A DNA stretch of 64,000 bases, taken from positions 564,001 through 628,000 of the forward strand of contig CP038111.1 in NCBI GenBank assembly GCA_004519485.1, read 5' to 3'. Below the pieces are notes generated by a model. That model was not told the DNA's origin, did no database searches, and saw nothing but the letters and a program-made list of their open reading frames with translations. This DNA comes from Nannochloropsis oceanica. Its lineage: Eukaryota > Sar > Eustigmatophyceae > Eustigmatales > Monodopsidaceae. The stretch's first letter is position 1. Every line of letters begins with the position of its first letter. This document shows positions 21,001-32,398 of this stretch, in pieces. A program made the translations under genes and the position numbers.

Positions 21001-21704
21001 TTTGTCGAGAAGGAAATGGGAAAAAGTTACACGGAAGCAAAATCTTCAACGATATGTGCTACTACTGCTATTCTCGTATTTGTGTACTCTGCTCTCTAGT
21101 ACTTCGTCCCTCACAAGTATTTCGGTAAATAGACATTCTGGTTCACGTGCGCACGTTAGCAAGGCAGGATGGACGGGCAGGCAGAAGAAGATGTAATCGA
21201 AGGTAGCACCATGTGATGGAAATCGTTTGCTGTTGCGTCAAGAAATAGCAGCGTGATGGGGGAGATGTGCCTTGAGATTGGAACATGAACACATACATGC
21301 TCAAGCAACGTGTCAATTTTCAAGGAGGTTGGACAAACATGTTGCTTGTGACGGTGGGAAAATAACAAGCAGAAGAAGCAGTCTACTATGCGCCCGCGCG
21401 TGCTCAGGATACAGCCACCTGGTGCTTTTGTTGTGTCCCATGCGTTTTCATGCGTCTGTGGGAGAATGAAGCAGTGGATTGAAGAAGGGTGATGGTGTTT
21501 TCTCCATCGCAACGGCTTCAGCAACCGACTCTCAAAATTCTTCGTCGCATTCATCACCGCTCACCGCGTCCCACTCCCACTCAAAACACACACACCACAC
21601 CACAAAGACAGAGAAATACCGCTCGTGTCACTCGTCCGCTTGGGCGCTTTCGCCTTCTCTTCAGTTCTCTAGCTCCATCTTCACGCCATCAGGACCCAGC
21701 GAGA
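21001..21704. other. Spacer and probable 5' region of VPS52
   Basis: The frame of the next gene stays open back to an ATG at 21489, but that extension is Thr/Pro/His-rich and reads like leader sequence. The rest shows no gene. Confidence 0.4.
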
Positions 21705-24125
21705 ATGCCCTCGTCAACGGCGGCATCACGGCCACCTTCGGACTCCCCTGCCAGTGTCATGCGCGCTGCCGTCATCGCAAATAGCAATCGGCAACCATTG
21801 TCGTCTTCATCCACCATGCATGAAGCCGGCTCGGTGGCGGATGGAGCCGGGGCTGTCTCCTTATCCTCTTCTTCCTACCCCTCCTCCTCTTCGTCTTCCC
21901 ATGGCATGCGCCCACCCAGTCTGTCCTCCAAGGAGCTGAGCGAGTTTGACTTCACCGGCATTGACCAAGACCTGGCGCGTTTCCAGCAAGATGACTTTGT
22001 GAAACAGACCCTGTCTCGGGGTGTGGAACTGAAAGGCTACTCGACCCAAATCGAACAAGAACTCAAAGAAGTCGAAATTGAATCCGTCAAGGAATATGTT
22101 CAGCAATCTTCGAACGTCGTGGCCTTGCATGGTCAAATCCAATCCTGCGACTTGATTTTGGCGCGGATGCAAGAAATGCTGCTGGGGTTTCAGGCAGACT
22201 TGGGAGGGATTAGTGATGAAATCAGACATCTACAAGAAGAATCTCGCTCGATGAGTACCAAGCTCCAAAACCGTCGTGACGTGGAAGCCCAACTCCAGCA
22301 ATTCCTCGACAAGATGGTCCTACCTCCCGATATGGTTGCCACCCTTACCGGCAAGGAGGTCAATGACGCCTACATGGAATACATCATTAATCTTAACGGG
22401 AAACTCGCCTACGTCTCTCAATCCACCCCTGCCTCCGACGGCTCCTCCCTCGATCTTGCTCCACAAGCCACAGAGGCCGGAAAGGAATTAGCGCCTAAAT
22501 TAGAAAGGCTACGACTCAAGGCAGTGGCGAATGCACGGGACTATTTTTTGCATCGGATCGCAGAATTGATGAAGCCCAAGACGCATGTACAGATGCTCCA
22601 GCGGCATGGCTTATTGAAATACCAACATTTGTACGGCTTTCTCTTGGAATGTGCCCCCGAAGTCGCGGAGGAAGTACGACTGAACTACGCGGAGACAATG
22701 GGCAAAACGGTCTTCAGTTTATTCAGGGCTTACCAGGCACAACTGCAGAAGTTGGTATTGGAGGTGGCGAATAAGAACGACTTGATCGCTGTCGAGGAGG
22801 GGGCAGTCCGCGGCTTGTTTTCTAGCAAGGTTGATTTGAGCAAGCGTGGCGACGCCTTTTCCTTGGCAGATAGGGATAAGATCCTGGGAGAGGTTGAGAG
22901 AGAGCCGATTTTGGTGCACATCGCCCAGGCGGAGAAGGCCCGATTCCCCTATGAGGTGTGTATGAGAAGTGTGTTCAAACACCTTCTCGAGGCGGCCACT
23001 TGTGAGTTTTTGTTTTGCCAGGACTTTTTCGAGGTGAAGCCAAGAGGGTCTGCAAGAGGAACACCGGCGGGAGCTGTGGGCAAGGCGGGGGAGACCTTCA
23101 ATGCCGTGTTTGCGCGGACGCTGAGCCTGTGTCTCGAGAACTTGGAGAACCACCTGTTCAATTGCTACGATGCCGTGGGGCTGTTATTGATGATCCGGTT
23201 GACCACGTCGTTTCGGCAGATCATGCAACAGAGGCGAGTGGGGGTCCTCGATGCATTTTTCGATCGGGTAACCATGTTGCTTTGGCCGAGATTCAAGGCC
23301 ATTTTCGACGCCAACCTAAAAAGTGTTCGCGTGACAAACGCCGAGAAGCTGGGGGCAGTTGATTTGCACCCCCATTATGTCTCGAGGAGGTACGCGGAGT
23401 TTACGGCGACTTGTTTAACATTGCATGCCACGGCCACGCCTGGCATGGGGGTGGGGGGAGGAGGGGAAGGAAGGAGGGGTGGAGGGGTGGGACAATTGTT
23501 GCAGAGTGGGGGGAAGGATATGCTTTTGAATGACGTGAGAACGTTGACGAAGGAGGTGCTGCTGCTGCTGCAGCGATTGGCGGAGAGGCAGCGGGGCCCC
23601 CGAGAGAGGTATGTATTTTTGATCAACAATTATGACCAGGTATTGAATGTCTTCCATGAGCGGCGGGTGGAAGGGGAGGAGAGGAGAACGTTTGAGGAGG
23701 CGCTGGGTCTGCAGCGGGAACTGTTCGTGGAGGAGGAGCTAAAGAGTGCCACGTGCTATGGAAGATTGATTGCCTTCGTGCGGGAGGCCGAGACAAATGC
23801 GGCGGCTGCGGTGGCAGCAGAGGAGGGAGGCGGGGAGGGAGTATGTGTGGATGCACGGCAGGCAGAGGAACTGGTGCGGGAGTTCGCAGCCACCTGGAAA
23901 GGCGGTATAGAAGGGATCAACCACGATGTGATGGCCTACTTTTCAAATTTTCGAAACGGAATGGAGATTCTGAAGCAGGTGTTGACGCAGTTGTTACTGT
24001 ACCATACTCGGTTTCTAGAAGTTTTGAAGAGAGCGTACCCGAGAGGGTTGCCCGGGTGGGCGAAAGACGTGGTGCAAACGAGTCAGATTCTGTTGGAGAT
24101 TCGGAAGTACAGTCGGACGTTTTAG
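21705..24125 (+). CDS. VPS52: Vps52, subunit of the GARP/EARP tethering complexes
   Basis: Single exon, 806 residues from the ATG chosen here; an in-frame ATG at 21489 would add 72 residues of low-complexity leader. After a Ser-rich N-terminus the conserved start of the family is clear (LSEFDFTGIDQDLARFQQDD), followed by the coiled coil that joins the GARP complex (QIEQELKEVEIESVKEYV, then LHGQIQSCDLILARMQEML) and the KMVLPPDMVATLTG motif. The helical C-terminal part includes YFLHRIAELMKPKTHVQ and YFSNFRNGMEILKQVL. Known role: tethering endosome-derived vesicles at the trans-Golgi (with Vps51, 53, 54). A Gly-rich insertion lies near residues 575-600. It is longer than human Vps52 (about 720) mainly at the N-terminus and loops. 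Confidence 0.95.
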   Translation: MPSSTAASRPPSDSPASVMRAAVIANSNRQPLSSSSTMHEAGSVADGAGAVSLSSSSYPSSSSSSHGMRPPSLSSKELSEFDFTGIDQDLARFQQDDFVKQTLSRGVELKGYSTQIEQELKEVEIESVKEYVQQSSNVVALHGQIQSCDLILARMQEMLLGFQADLGGISDEIRHLQEESRSMSTKLQNRRDVEAQLQQFLDKMVLPPDMVATLTGKEVNDAYMEYIINLNGKLAYVSQSTPASDGSSLDLAPQATEAGKELAPKLERLRLKAVANARDYFLHRIAELMKPKTHVQMLQRHGLLKYQHLYGFLLECAPEVAEEVRLNYAETMGKTVFSLFRAYQAQLQKLVLEVANKNDLIAVEEGAVRGLFSSKVDLSKRGDAFSLADRDKILGEVEREPILVHIAQAEKARFPYEVCMRSVFKHLLEAATCEFLFCQDFFEVKPRGSARGTPAGAVGKAGETFNAVFARTLSLCLENLENHLFNCYDAVGLLLMIRLTTSFRQIMQQRRVGVLDAFFDRVTMLLWPRFKAIFDANLKSVRVTNAEKLGAVDLHPHYVSRRYAEFTATCLTLHATATPGMGVGGGGEGRRGGGVGQLLQSGGKDMLLNDVRTLTKEVLLLLQRLAERQRGPRERYVFLINNYDQVLNVFHERRVEGEERRTFEEALGLQRELFVEEELKSATCYGRLIAFVREAETNAAAAVAAEEGGGEGVCVDARQAEELVREFAATWKGGIEGINHDVMAYFSNFRNGMEILKQVLTQLLLYHTRFLEVLKRAYPRGLPGWAKDVVQTSQILLEIRKYSRTF

Positions 24126-24436
24126 AGAAGAAAGAAAATAAGTAAATAAGTGAGAGAAAGACATGGAAAAAGACAAAGCAAGACATCACTGTACCTGTTG
24201 CATACCACGTTTTAACGGGCTTGCTGATGAACAAGGTCCTTTTTTTCTGTTGGTTTGTTTTATACATCCTATTATCTACAACACACAAAGTACTTTACTT
24301 TTTCAACTCCCTCCCTCCCTCCCCCCTGCAGGATCTCCCTCTTCCCCTCGTCCAATATACGTAACCACCTCCCCCCCCCTTCCTTCTCTCCAGCCGCTCC
24401 GCCAGCGCACGCCGACATGCTCAGATTCATGCTCGC
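24126..24436. other. Convergent spacer
   Basis: 3' UTRs of VPS52 and the TANGO6-like gene meet here. CCCTCC tracts appear from about 24305. No gene is seen. Confidence 0.4.
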
Positions 24437-27400
24437 TCACATCCCCCCCTTCCTCCCTCCCTCCCTCCCCTCCTTCATCATCTCCTCTAATACATCCCCC
24501 AACCCTCCCTCCCTCCCTCTCTCCAACCGCATCGTCAAAGCCTCTAACGCTGACACTCTCCCATTGGGGTCGCAGCTGTCAAATATTGGTTGGATCAGCG
24601 CCTGTTCCACACCCTCCCTCGCCCTTCTCGCATGCACACGGGTCACCTCGTCTCCTTCCCCATAACCTTCCGTCCTCGCCAGCACCTCCATAACTTTCTG
24701 AAGCTCCGACACGCCCAGCACAGGGAGCAACCGTTGGCTCCCCAGTCCCCGCAGCAGACGCTCGAGGAGAAAGGCCGCGGCACGACGGACTAGGGTATGT
24801 GCTTGCCGTCGCGCAACCTCCACCAAAGACCCTTTCCCCTTCGCCTTCTTCCTTCTCCTACTGCTGCTGCTGCCACCATTGCTACCTTCTATACGTTCCC
24901 TTGTCAAAATTGCAAGGGTCAAATCGAGGATTTCACTCCGATACCTCTGTATAGACCATCCTAATAATTCACACACGTCGGCCAAGCCCGATAAACAACT
25001 AGCACGGAAGTGCCCTTCTTCTTCCACAGACCCTGCTTTCTCCTCCTCCTCCTCCTCCTCCTCCTCCCCCTCCTCCTCCTCCTCCTCTTCTTCCTTTCCA
25101 TCCTCTCCCCCCTCCTCCTGTGAAGATGTTTCGGGGGCAGCAGTACAGACGCGAGGCGTGGAGGAGGGAGATAAGGAGGGCCGTTGGCTTCCCCGAATGA
25201 GAGCAGGGACGGCCTTGGGAGCATACGCAGGCATGGCCTCCCCACAGCGTTGCAACGCTTGGACCAGAGCCTCGGCAATCTTAAGTCTATACTGCCACAC
25301 CTCCGTGGGTGTCAAACCCCCCCCCTCCTTTCCTCCCTCCTTCTCAACCTCCGCATTCATTTCAAATAACAGACGATCCATCACCAACAAAGTGGCTTTG
25401 CCGCTCAACACGGACAACCCCTGCACGGCTGCTAAATAGACGAATGAATCTTTGTCGCGCAGCAGGAGCAACAGTAAATCCAGGGCCTGCCCTACAGGTG
25501 AACAGGGAGAGCATTCCCTCCTTTTTTCTGCATCCTCCCCATCCTCGTTCGCGACCACCACAATTCCCTTCTGTTGCTGCTGCTGGTGCTGTCGGGGTAA
25601 ATTGTGCAGGACCTTTGTCAGTGTCACGAGGCCCCGGGCACGTAGAGGGACCATGGGAGAATGCACGTCCATCTCAACCGCCTTCAAAACGTCTTCCAGT
25701 CCCATCCCCCCCCGGATTTGCACGGCTCGTTCCTCCCTTTCTCGTTGTTCTTGTCGCTCCTGCAGAGAAAGCGCTCTCGTCCAAATCATGGCTTGGACCG
25801 TCAATGCCATCTCAGTCACCGCCGGCGGGAATCGACGCCGTCTTCTGGTTTTCCCGTCCTCCTTCCCTCCCTCCCCCTTCTCCTCCTCCTCCTCCTCTTC
25901 AGGGGCAATAATTCTAGATAACAAGGGAAGCAGATCCCTCAGCGCCTTCTCCTCTCTCTTTCCCCGTTCTTCTTTCCCTATCTCCAACAAGACAGATAAT
26001 AGACTAAGTACCACTGACAACAGCTCTTCCAACCCTCCGTTCACCCCCCCCTCCTCCTCCTCCTCCTCCTCGTCCACCACCTTGCTGAAAATAGAAGGAG
26101 AGGGGGAGGAAGCGAGAAAGAGCACCAAACCACAGCATCTTATGATTTGCGTCCCAGTGCCCCACACCGCGGGGCCAAGCGCCACCACCTTCTCCAGCAA
26201 CACCGCCAATACCGCCCCCCGCACCATCCTCCCCTCCCTTCCTACTCCTCCTCCCTTCTTCTCGTTCTCCTCCTCCTCCTCCTCCTCCTCATCCTCGCCC
26301 ATATCCCAGTTCGCTTTTGAACAATGCATTTTTACCACGTCCTTGGACGCCCTCGTGCCTTTTAACCGCAAGTATAGCACCATCAATCTCTCCAACACCT
26401 GTCCCGGTACCTCCCTACCTCCCTCCCTCATTCCTCCCTCTTCCTCTTCCTCCCCCCGTGCTAGCTTTCGAAGGAGGGGGATGGTGACCTTTCCGGCCAC
26501 ATCATCTGCGTTGCTCAACGCCTTGTCCATCCACCCTGACCCCAATCCTTGAAATTCCTCCAAAATCGAAGACGAGGATGAGGACGAAGACGAAAGAGGT
26601 AGGGAACAGCGACTGCCTGCTTCTTCGAGAGAGATCCACCGTCGTGCCACCCCCCCACTACCTCCTGCTACGAAAGTCAGCTTTCTTCCTCCCTTTCCAC
26701 CACCTTCTCCTCTTCCTTCTTCTTCCCCTCCTCCTTTTCTCCCAAATCCTAATAAATACAAGTACCCATCCACAAGCAATGCATGCGCCATCACCTTCCC
26801 TCCCTCCTGCTCTGCCTCCTCCGCCGCCTCCTCCTTCTCCTCCTCCTCCTCCTCCTCCTCCACCGCCACCCCCTTCAACAAAATCGTCAAGCACGCCTCC
26901 GCCTCTTCTCTCCCCCTCGCCTGGGCGGTGCTACAAAACAAATATAATTCCAACAATGGAAACAACATGCAAGGGGCAGCCAATATCTCAACAAGAGTCG
27001 GTACAGGAGGAGTGGCTGTCAGGAGGACAGACAGATCTCCCAATGCCTGCCCCACCGCCCCCTCTCCCTCCCCCTCCCCCTCCCCCTCTCCCTCCCCCTC
27101 TCCCTCGCGGAGAAGCAGTGGTTGGAAGAGCAACGGGAACAAGAGCTCATCCCTCGTCAGGCGTGGGAAACGCTGACAAAGCCTGTTCACCACCAGGGCA
27201 AGCAGCTTTTCTACCAGCACCCTATCCCTCGCGGGGGTATGGAGCAAAGGAGGAATTTGAACGGCCAACGCCCCGACGTACCTGTCAGCTGCCATTCCAA
27301 CGGGAAGGGACGTGAGGAGAGACGCGACCTTTGCATGGGCTTGGAGGGATTCGTGGCCGTCGGGTAATCCGCCTAGGAAGGCCTCGAGTACTGCACGGAC

Positions 27401-28804
27401 TCCACCGGGACAGAGGAGGACATGGGTGAGCCGTGTGGTGCATTCTGTGCGCATCCACGGGGGGAGGGAGGGAGGGAGGGCAGGCGGGCGGGAGAGGAGT
27501 GTGCGGAGGCCGGTGACGAGAAGGCGGGGGCCCACGCGCGTGGAAAGAAGAGAGAGGCGGTGTTCGAAGAGGGAGGGAGGGAGGGAGGGTGGGAGGGAGG
27601 AGTGGTGATGGGCTAGGGTGAGGTAAAGGGCAAGCAGGTCGGATATATGCCGTGCCTGAAAGAGGGAACCAAATTGTTCCAATTCCATGGCAGCTTCGAG
27701 GACGTTGGCAAAGCGGAGGGAGTCGGAGAGTCGCTGCTGGCGAGAAGGGCTGTTTTGGTTGTTTGGGAGGTAGGGAGGGAGGGAGGGAGGAGGGAGGATC
27801 GGGGTCGTGAGAGGGGATGGGAGGGAGGAAGTGAGGGTGGAGAGGGGGGGAGAGAGTAGGATTCAGGTATGTAGTGTGCATCACTGAAGGTCAGGAGTAT
27901 CTGCATCATACCCCCCTGTTGCATCTTGTCCCTTTTTCTCTTGGTTCGATAAGCCAACTAAAAGAGACGTGTGCCCTTGGCAAATGAAGGGTTCTAAGCC
28001 TCCCAAAGCCGCAAACACAAGCCAGGACAAAACCAGGGTCATCACCATCCTACCGTTGTTTTAAGAAATATACTCCCTACATTCCCTTCGTCGTCTATCC
28101 CCCCCCTCTGCTTACCTCACACCTACTTCTTGAACTCCTCCTGCTGGTTCTCCTGCAGCTTCTCCTACTGCTGTAGCCGCCAATCCCCACGCCAATATTG
28201 CCCGTGGTAACACCACCGCCTTACTCTCTGGCCGTCGCTCTAAAGGCTGACCCACACCTTCATCGAAACAGGGATAAACACCCCAGAGCACTAACACCTC
28301 CAACGCCGTCCGCAGGAAATTGAAATCAAGCATGCTGAACATCCCAGCGGGAGGCGGCCCACCACTCCGATGTCCGGGAGCTTGTGGTGCATGACCTTGG
28401 GGAGGTGTCAAAGAATGGGCTAGGAAAAGGACACGGGTGAGTAAGGGGCACCATATGCGGTCCAGTAGCGTGGCGAGGAGCTCTGGTGGGGACATTGCTT
28501 CAAGGTAGCTGCCGCTGGTGCTGACATTGAGATCAGTGTCGGCAACAGAAGCTGGAGCAGGCACGACAACAGCAGGATTAAGACCCACATCAAGGAATGG
28601 TGCGCAGGTTTGTACAAGCAAGGGGGAAAGGGCAAGTGCGGCCTCTTGAGGAGTCTTGGCCTGTGCGCAGGCTGGGGGAACGGTGATGCCCTTGAGCACG
28701 TTGATGAATGCTGCCAATGTGGTCCGTAGTGCTTTAAACTCGGCTTTCAGCGCGGACAAGGGCAAGGATACTGTCGGGGTCACCGTGCTGGTGCTGCTGC
28801 TCAT
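24437..28804 (-). CDS. TANGO6: TANGO6/Rtp1 homologue (RNA polymerase II assembly, Golgi organisation)
   Basis: Two exons on the minus strand, 28804-28116 and 27749-24437. The AG|GTAAGC donor and AAAACAG acceptor agree in phase (2), and the sum is 1333 residues. Exon 1 carries the N-terminal segment FLRTALEVLVLWGV...DEGVGQPLERR; exon 2 continues RLSDSLRFANVLEAAMELEQ. The C-terminus has the conserved RTP1-type segments (FRASCLSGLADVCELLG, VRRAAAFLLERLLRGLG and the end EQALIQPIFDS). The fold is HEAT-like, broken by Glu, Gly-Glu and Gly-Arg inserts, including a repetitive EG run near residue 430. Known role of Rtp1: cytoplasmic assembly and nuclear import of RNA polymerase II. Animal TANGO6 affects Golgi organisation. 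A start at 28996 is possible but adds poly-His leader. Homology judged by eye. Confidence 0.78.
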
Positions 28805-29113
28805 GCCTGTGTCGTCGTGGTGGTGATGGTGGTTAGAGTGGGGGAAGGAGGCAGGAGGTCTGAGGAACAACGGCGTTTCCTTGCCTCTTTCACAACGCGC
28901 CAACAGCCCCTCCCACAAGACAAAGTCCCTAGACTGACCGTCACAATGACTGATGTTTAAACAAAAATCATTGTTAGTCCTCGCTATGAGGCACATCGCG
29001 CCTATACCATTCCCAACCGTGCCTCAAGTCCACTCCCATTCTCACGTGCGTGGCGTCTATATTTCTCAACTCCACAACCCCCCATACGCTACATACACAC
29101 CCATGACACAGCC
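28805..29113. other. Divergent promoter region, 309 bases
   Basis: It separates the TANGO6 start (minus) from the RCC1-like start (plus), so both promoters and 5' UTRs are packed here. No motif is recognised. Confidence 0.4.
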
Positions 29114-30862
29114 ATGTCCGCTTCGACCCTCTTATTAAGGCGCTCGTGGGCCCGAACTGCTGCCTGTATGACGAATTCGTCCACTTTTCCACGGCGCGCC
29201 TGGTCTTCCTCCTCCTCCTCCTCCTCCTCCTCCTCCTACTCCTCCTCCTCCAGCACCCCGGCTGCCGTTACAGCCGCTGCCACGGCTATCGCTTCTCTGC
29301 TCTACCTGGCCTCTTCTGAGCCCAAGAGTTTTCACAGTAATTCGTCTTCCGCCTCATTCTGCGCCCCTTCCAAAAGCACGCCCCAAACCCTTTACGTGAC
29401 AGGTTCAGAGAGCGGGCGAGGTTTCAAGGAGACCGTGGTTGGAGTGCCCAAAGAAGTCGTTTTTCCTGGCCCACCCAGCCCGATTGACAGTGTGAGCTTC
29501 GGTCCTGCTTGGGCAGCGGTAGCCAAGAATGGAAACGTTTATCTGTGCTCGGGCTTGGGGGAGGGAGGTCCGACCGGAGGAGCGATGGTGATCACCAGTA
29601 CGTTGCATGAGGCGAAGGGTGGATGGTTTGGAGCGGCACAGGCAGTGGTGCAGGTGGCATGTAGCCGAGATAAAATCTATGGACGGACGAGCAAAGGAGA
29701 GATATTATATTGGACACGCGTGCCATCAGCGGCAAACGAGGAAAAAGGTGCAGGGCAGTCAGCAGCAGCAGTAACAGCAGCAGGAGCTGCAGCGTCGTCT
29801 CAACCACGTTTTAAAGGCCCGTACAAATACAGCACTTGGGAAACCAACAGCGACAACAACATTATCGGACAAAAACGCCCTGCATCCGTTACACACGTGA
29901 GTGCCGGGCCAGAGCATGCACTCTTCGTTCTGAGCAACGGTGCGGTCTATGGGGTGGGGGCAAACCCCGACGGCCGGCTCGGACTCGGGCCACAACAACT
30001 ACATCAAGAAGAAGGCGGAGAACATGTCAGGAACAACAATTACCACCGCAAGAATTTCTTTTCCTCCCCTATTGCCATGAAGCCCCTTCCGCAGGGGAAG
30101 AGAGTCCTCAGCGCGGCCTGTGGAGGGACGCACTCTCTCCTGCTGGATGAGGATGGGGGGGCGTGGTCCTGCGGGGCCGACGCGTGGTACCAACTCGCAC
30201 AGGGGGAGACATGGAAAGTGACGAAAGATCGCCCCGAAGCTGTTTTTTGGGAGCCCAAGAAAATCCGGGCGTTTGAAGATGTGATTGTGGGCGCCATTGC
30301 CGCAGGAGAGAACCATTCCCTCTTTTCTGTCGTCGTGGAGGAGGGTGGTTACTGGCTCGAAAAGGGCAATTTTGGAAAGGCTGCCAAGACACCTGCGAGG
30401 GTTGTGGAGATGTGGGCGTCGGGTTTTGGTCAGTACGGGCAGCTAGGAGACAGGGCTTACGTGCACTTGTCGGTGGCAAAGCAGATTAAGGATCTGCGGT
30501 TGTTGACATTCCCCGAAGTGAAGTTGCCCGTGCCGGTGTTGGGGTGTGGGAGCAACCACAGTGCGGCGGTTGTGGTGGAGCCGAGCGTGAAGGCCAACAG
30601 TCGCGGAGGCCCACCCTCGAGAGACGTTGAATTAAAATACAAACCACAGGTGTACGTGTGGGGTCACAATTTGGGGGGCCAATGCGGGACGGGGAAGGCC
30701 GGTAATATCGCCAAGCCAGTGCAGCTTGCGGTGGAAGCGGAGGAGGGACGGAAACAGGGAAGGATGGTAGAGGGGGTGGTGTGTGGCTATGATTACACGG
30801 GCTTTGTGGTGAGGGTGGATGAGGGAGGGGAGGAGAGGGGAGGTAAGGGGGGCAGCAAATGA
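29114..30862 (+). CDS. RCC1-like repeat protein, probably mitochondrial (Fmp25/RCC1L type)
   Basis: Single exon, 582 residues. The N-terminus is Arg/Ser/Thr-rich (LLRRSWARTAACMTNSS), then poly-Ser, then an Ala-rich hydrophobic stretch (AVTAAATAIASLLYLA). That fits a mitochondrial presequence plus inner-membrane anchor. RCC1 blades follow: GVGANPDGRLGLG, GTHSLLLDEDGGAWSCGADA, MWASGFGQYGQLGD and VYVWGHNLGGQCGTG, with the GxxH(S) loops CGSNHSAA and AGENHSLFS. The architecture resembles yeast Fmp25 and human RCC1L, which act in respiratory-chain or mitoribosome assembly rather than as Ran exchange factors. The exact function is inferred from the layout only. Confidence 0.8.
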   Translation: MSASTLLLRRSWARTAACMTNSSTFPRRAWSSSSSSSSSSSYSSSSSTPAAVTAAATAIASLLYLASSEPKSFHSNSSSASFCAPSKSTPQTLYVTGSESGRGFKETVVGVPKEVVFPGPPSPIDSVSFGPAWAAVAKNGNVYLCSGLGEGGPTGGAMVITSTLHEAKGGWFGAAQAVVQVACSRDKIYGRTSKGEILYWTRVPSAANEEKGAGQSAAAVTAAGAAASSQPRFKGPYKYSTWETNSDNNIIGQKRPASVTHVSAGPEHALFVLSNGAVYGVGANPDGRLGLGPQQLHQEEGGEHVRNNNYHRKNFFSSPIAMKPLPQGKRVLSAACGGTHSLLLDEDGGAWSCGADAWYQLAQGETWKVTKDRPEAVFWEPKKIRAFEDVIVGAIAAGENHSLFSVVVEEGGYWLEKGNFGKAAKTPARVVEMWASGFGQYGQLGDRAYVHLSVAKQIKDLRLLTFPEVKLPVPVLGCGSNHSAAVVVEPSVKANSRGGPPSRDVELKYKPQVYVWGHNLGGQCGTGKAGNIAKPVQLAVEAEEGRKQGRMVEGVVCGYDYTGFVVRVDEGGEERGGKGGSK

Positions 30863-31270
30863 ACGAGAACAAAGTAAAAAGGGGAATCATTCGGTAAATC
30901 CCGAATGAGACAGAGAACGAGATGTGCCACACCAGATGCTTCCTCGGTTGTCGAGGGCTTGACATATATATCATCGGTGGACGTCTTTATTTTCAAAATC
31001 CGTCTTGTTCTGTGTGTATTGGTTGGGCACTTGCACCGCTTGTATATCGGTACAAGTTCTATATTATTTTCTATTGGTTACATTTACATTCCGCCCCCAA
31101 GGCGCGCGCCACCGTTTCAATTCCTCCCTCCCTCCCTCTTCACCAGTCTCCGAAAGGGAAGAGTTTTGGGGCGCTGTCCACCATCCCTCTTCTTTCAAAA
31201 CAGACGTACATGGAAGATCTAGAACACAGTCTCGTCTACTTTCTCCCTCCCTCTTTCCCTTCTTCATTCC
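30863..31270. other. Convergent spacer
   Basis: AT-rich 3' flank between two genes that end towards each other. CCCTCC sequence appears near 31120-31270. No gene is seen. Confidence 0.4.
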
Positions 31271-32398
31271 CTAACCCTCGCTGAGAAACCGCACCACCTC
31301 TTTCGCCCACGCAACTGGCGTTTCAAACACACAATTGTGATTCGCTCCTTCGAACAAAACAACATCCCACCCCTTGCCCGCCTCGGCCGCTAACCGTTCG
31401 ATCTCTAAGGCACTGGCCACTCTGTCCTCATCCCCCCCCAGAAGGAGGGTGGGAGCCACCACTTGCTTGGCCAGCTGGAGGGTATGCATAGGGTCTTGCA
31501 CATCATATACCTGTGACTGTTCGACAATGGATAGAATCCCCTCCACGGTGTTGGATCGGTAGATGAAGTCAACCCATTCAGGGATCTTCTTCTCGTTCTT
31601 GGTCAGGAAGGCGGGTCCATGACAGGCAAGCATGGAGTTCCAGGCGAACTCATGCAGGCTTCCTCGTCTGAGGGCTGTGTGGGGTGAAAGAGAAAGGGAT
31701 TGGCATGAGACTACCTTCTTTCCTCCCTTCCTGTTCTTGATCTCCTGATCCCACCCTCCAGCGTAGAAACACCTACCTGCTTTCCACGACTGTAGGATAA
31801 GTCTTCCCACCGCGTCGCGCTCAGCAGGCACACCCGTCAGCACCAAGCGACGCACCAACTCGGGGGCTTGCGCGGCCACGCCAAGGCTGACACGGCCGCC
31901 AAAGCTGAAGCCACATAAGTCAACAGGACCATTGAGTTGGAGAGCGGCGTGGATGCGGCGAAAATCCTCTATGTGGGTGCCCAGGGACGCTTGGGTCAAA
32001 TCCAAAAGGGTCCGGCGGCCTTGGCCCCGGGCCTCATATATAATAAGACGTCGATTTTTGCCTAAGGCTTGAATGTGGCCTTGCCAACTGGTGATTACTT
32101 GGGCCGTCCCCCCGATTAGGATGATGGGGGGTGCGATAGGTCTACCTGTGCACGGCCCTGTGTCGAGCACATGGACCTCGCGCGTGGGTTCGCCCGGCAG
32201 CGTCACGTCTTGGATCTCGAGCATAGATGAGGTCATGCGAGTCACGGCTTTCAATGAAAAAAAACGCCGGGCATGTCTAAGCGAAGTAGCAGAAAAGACG
32301 ATGGGAAAGCCGTGCGACGCACGTAGGAGCATCGTCGTAATTATGGCGACAAGCATGAGCAGGTAATGCACCGGCACCCGGCCTGGCGGGCGGCGCAT
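31271..32398 (-). CDS. Alpha/beta hydrolase with N-terminal signal, possibly plastid-targeted
   Basis: Best read as two minus-strand exons, 32398-31777 and 31674-31271 (phase 1), giving 341 residues. The 102-base intron (GTAGGTG...CCACACAG) has no stop and keeps frame, so the unspliced frame is also open (375 residues). The start has a hydrophobic signal (LLMLVAIITTMLL), then ASHGFPIVFSATSLRHARRF: Phe after a small residue and a basic Ser/Arg stretch, as in stramenopile bipartite plastid signals. The catalytic core shows GFSFGG (nucleophile Ser), GGDEDRVAS (Asp) and GANHNCVF (His). IIYEARGQGRR replaces the usual D-x-x-G-x-G-x-S loop. The family includes lactonases, esterases and pheophytinase-like enzymes; the substrate is unknown. 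Confidence 0.8.
   Translation of the reverse strand: MRRPPGRVPVHYLLMLVAIITTMLLRASHGFPIVFSATSLRHARRFFSLKAVTRMTSSMLEIQDVTLPGEPTREVHVLDTGPCTGRPIAPPIILIGGTAQVITSWQGHIQALGKNRRLIIYEARGQGRRTLLDLTQASLGTHIEDFRRIHAALQLNGPVDLCGFSFGGRVSLGVAAQAPELVRRLVLTGVPAERDAVGRLILQSWKAGRCFYAGGWDQEIKNRKGGKKVVSCQSLSLSPHTALRRGSLHEFAWNSMLACHGPAFLTKNEKKIPEWVDFIYRSNTVEGILSIVEQSQVYDVQDPMHTLQLAKQVVAPTLLLGGDEDRVASALEIERLAAEAGKGWDVVLFEGANHNCVFETPVAWAKEVVRFLSEG

Noticed and set aside
21489-21704. 72-residue N-terminal extension of Vps52
   Set aside because: Open but low-complexity, with no similarity to the family; the ATG at 21705 is preferred, though not proven.
25452-27315. Plus-strand frames of 366 and 245 residues opposite TANGO6
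   Set aside because: Both are Ser/Pro-rich complements of Glu/Gly tracts in the TANGO6 coding strand, which has the conserved segments.
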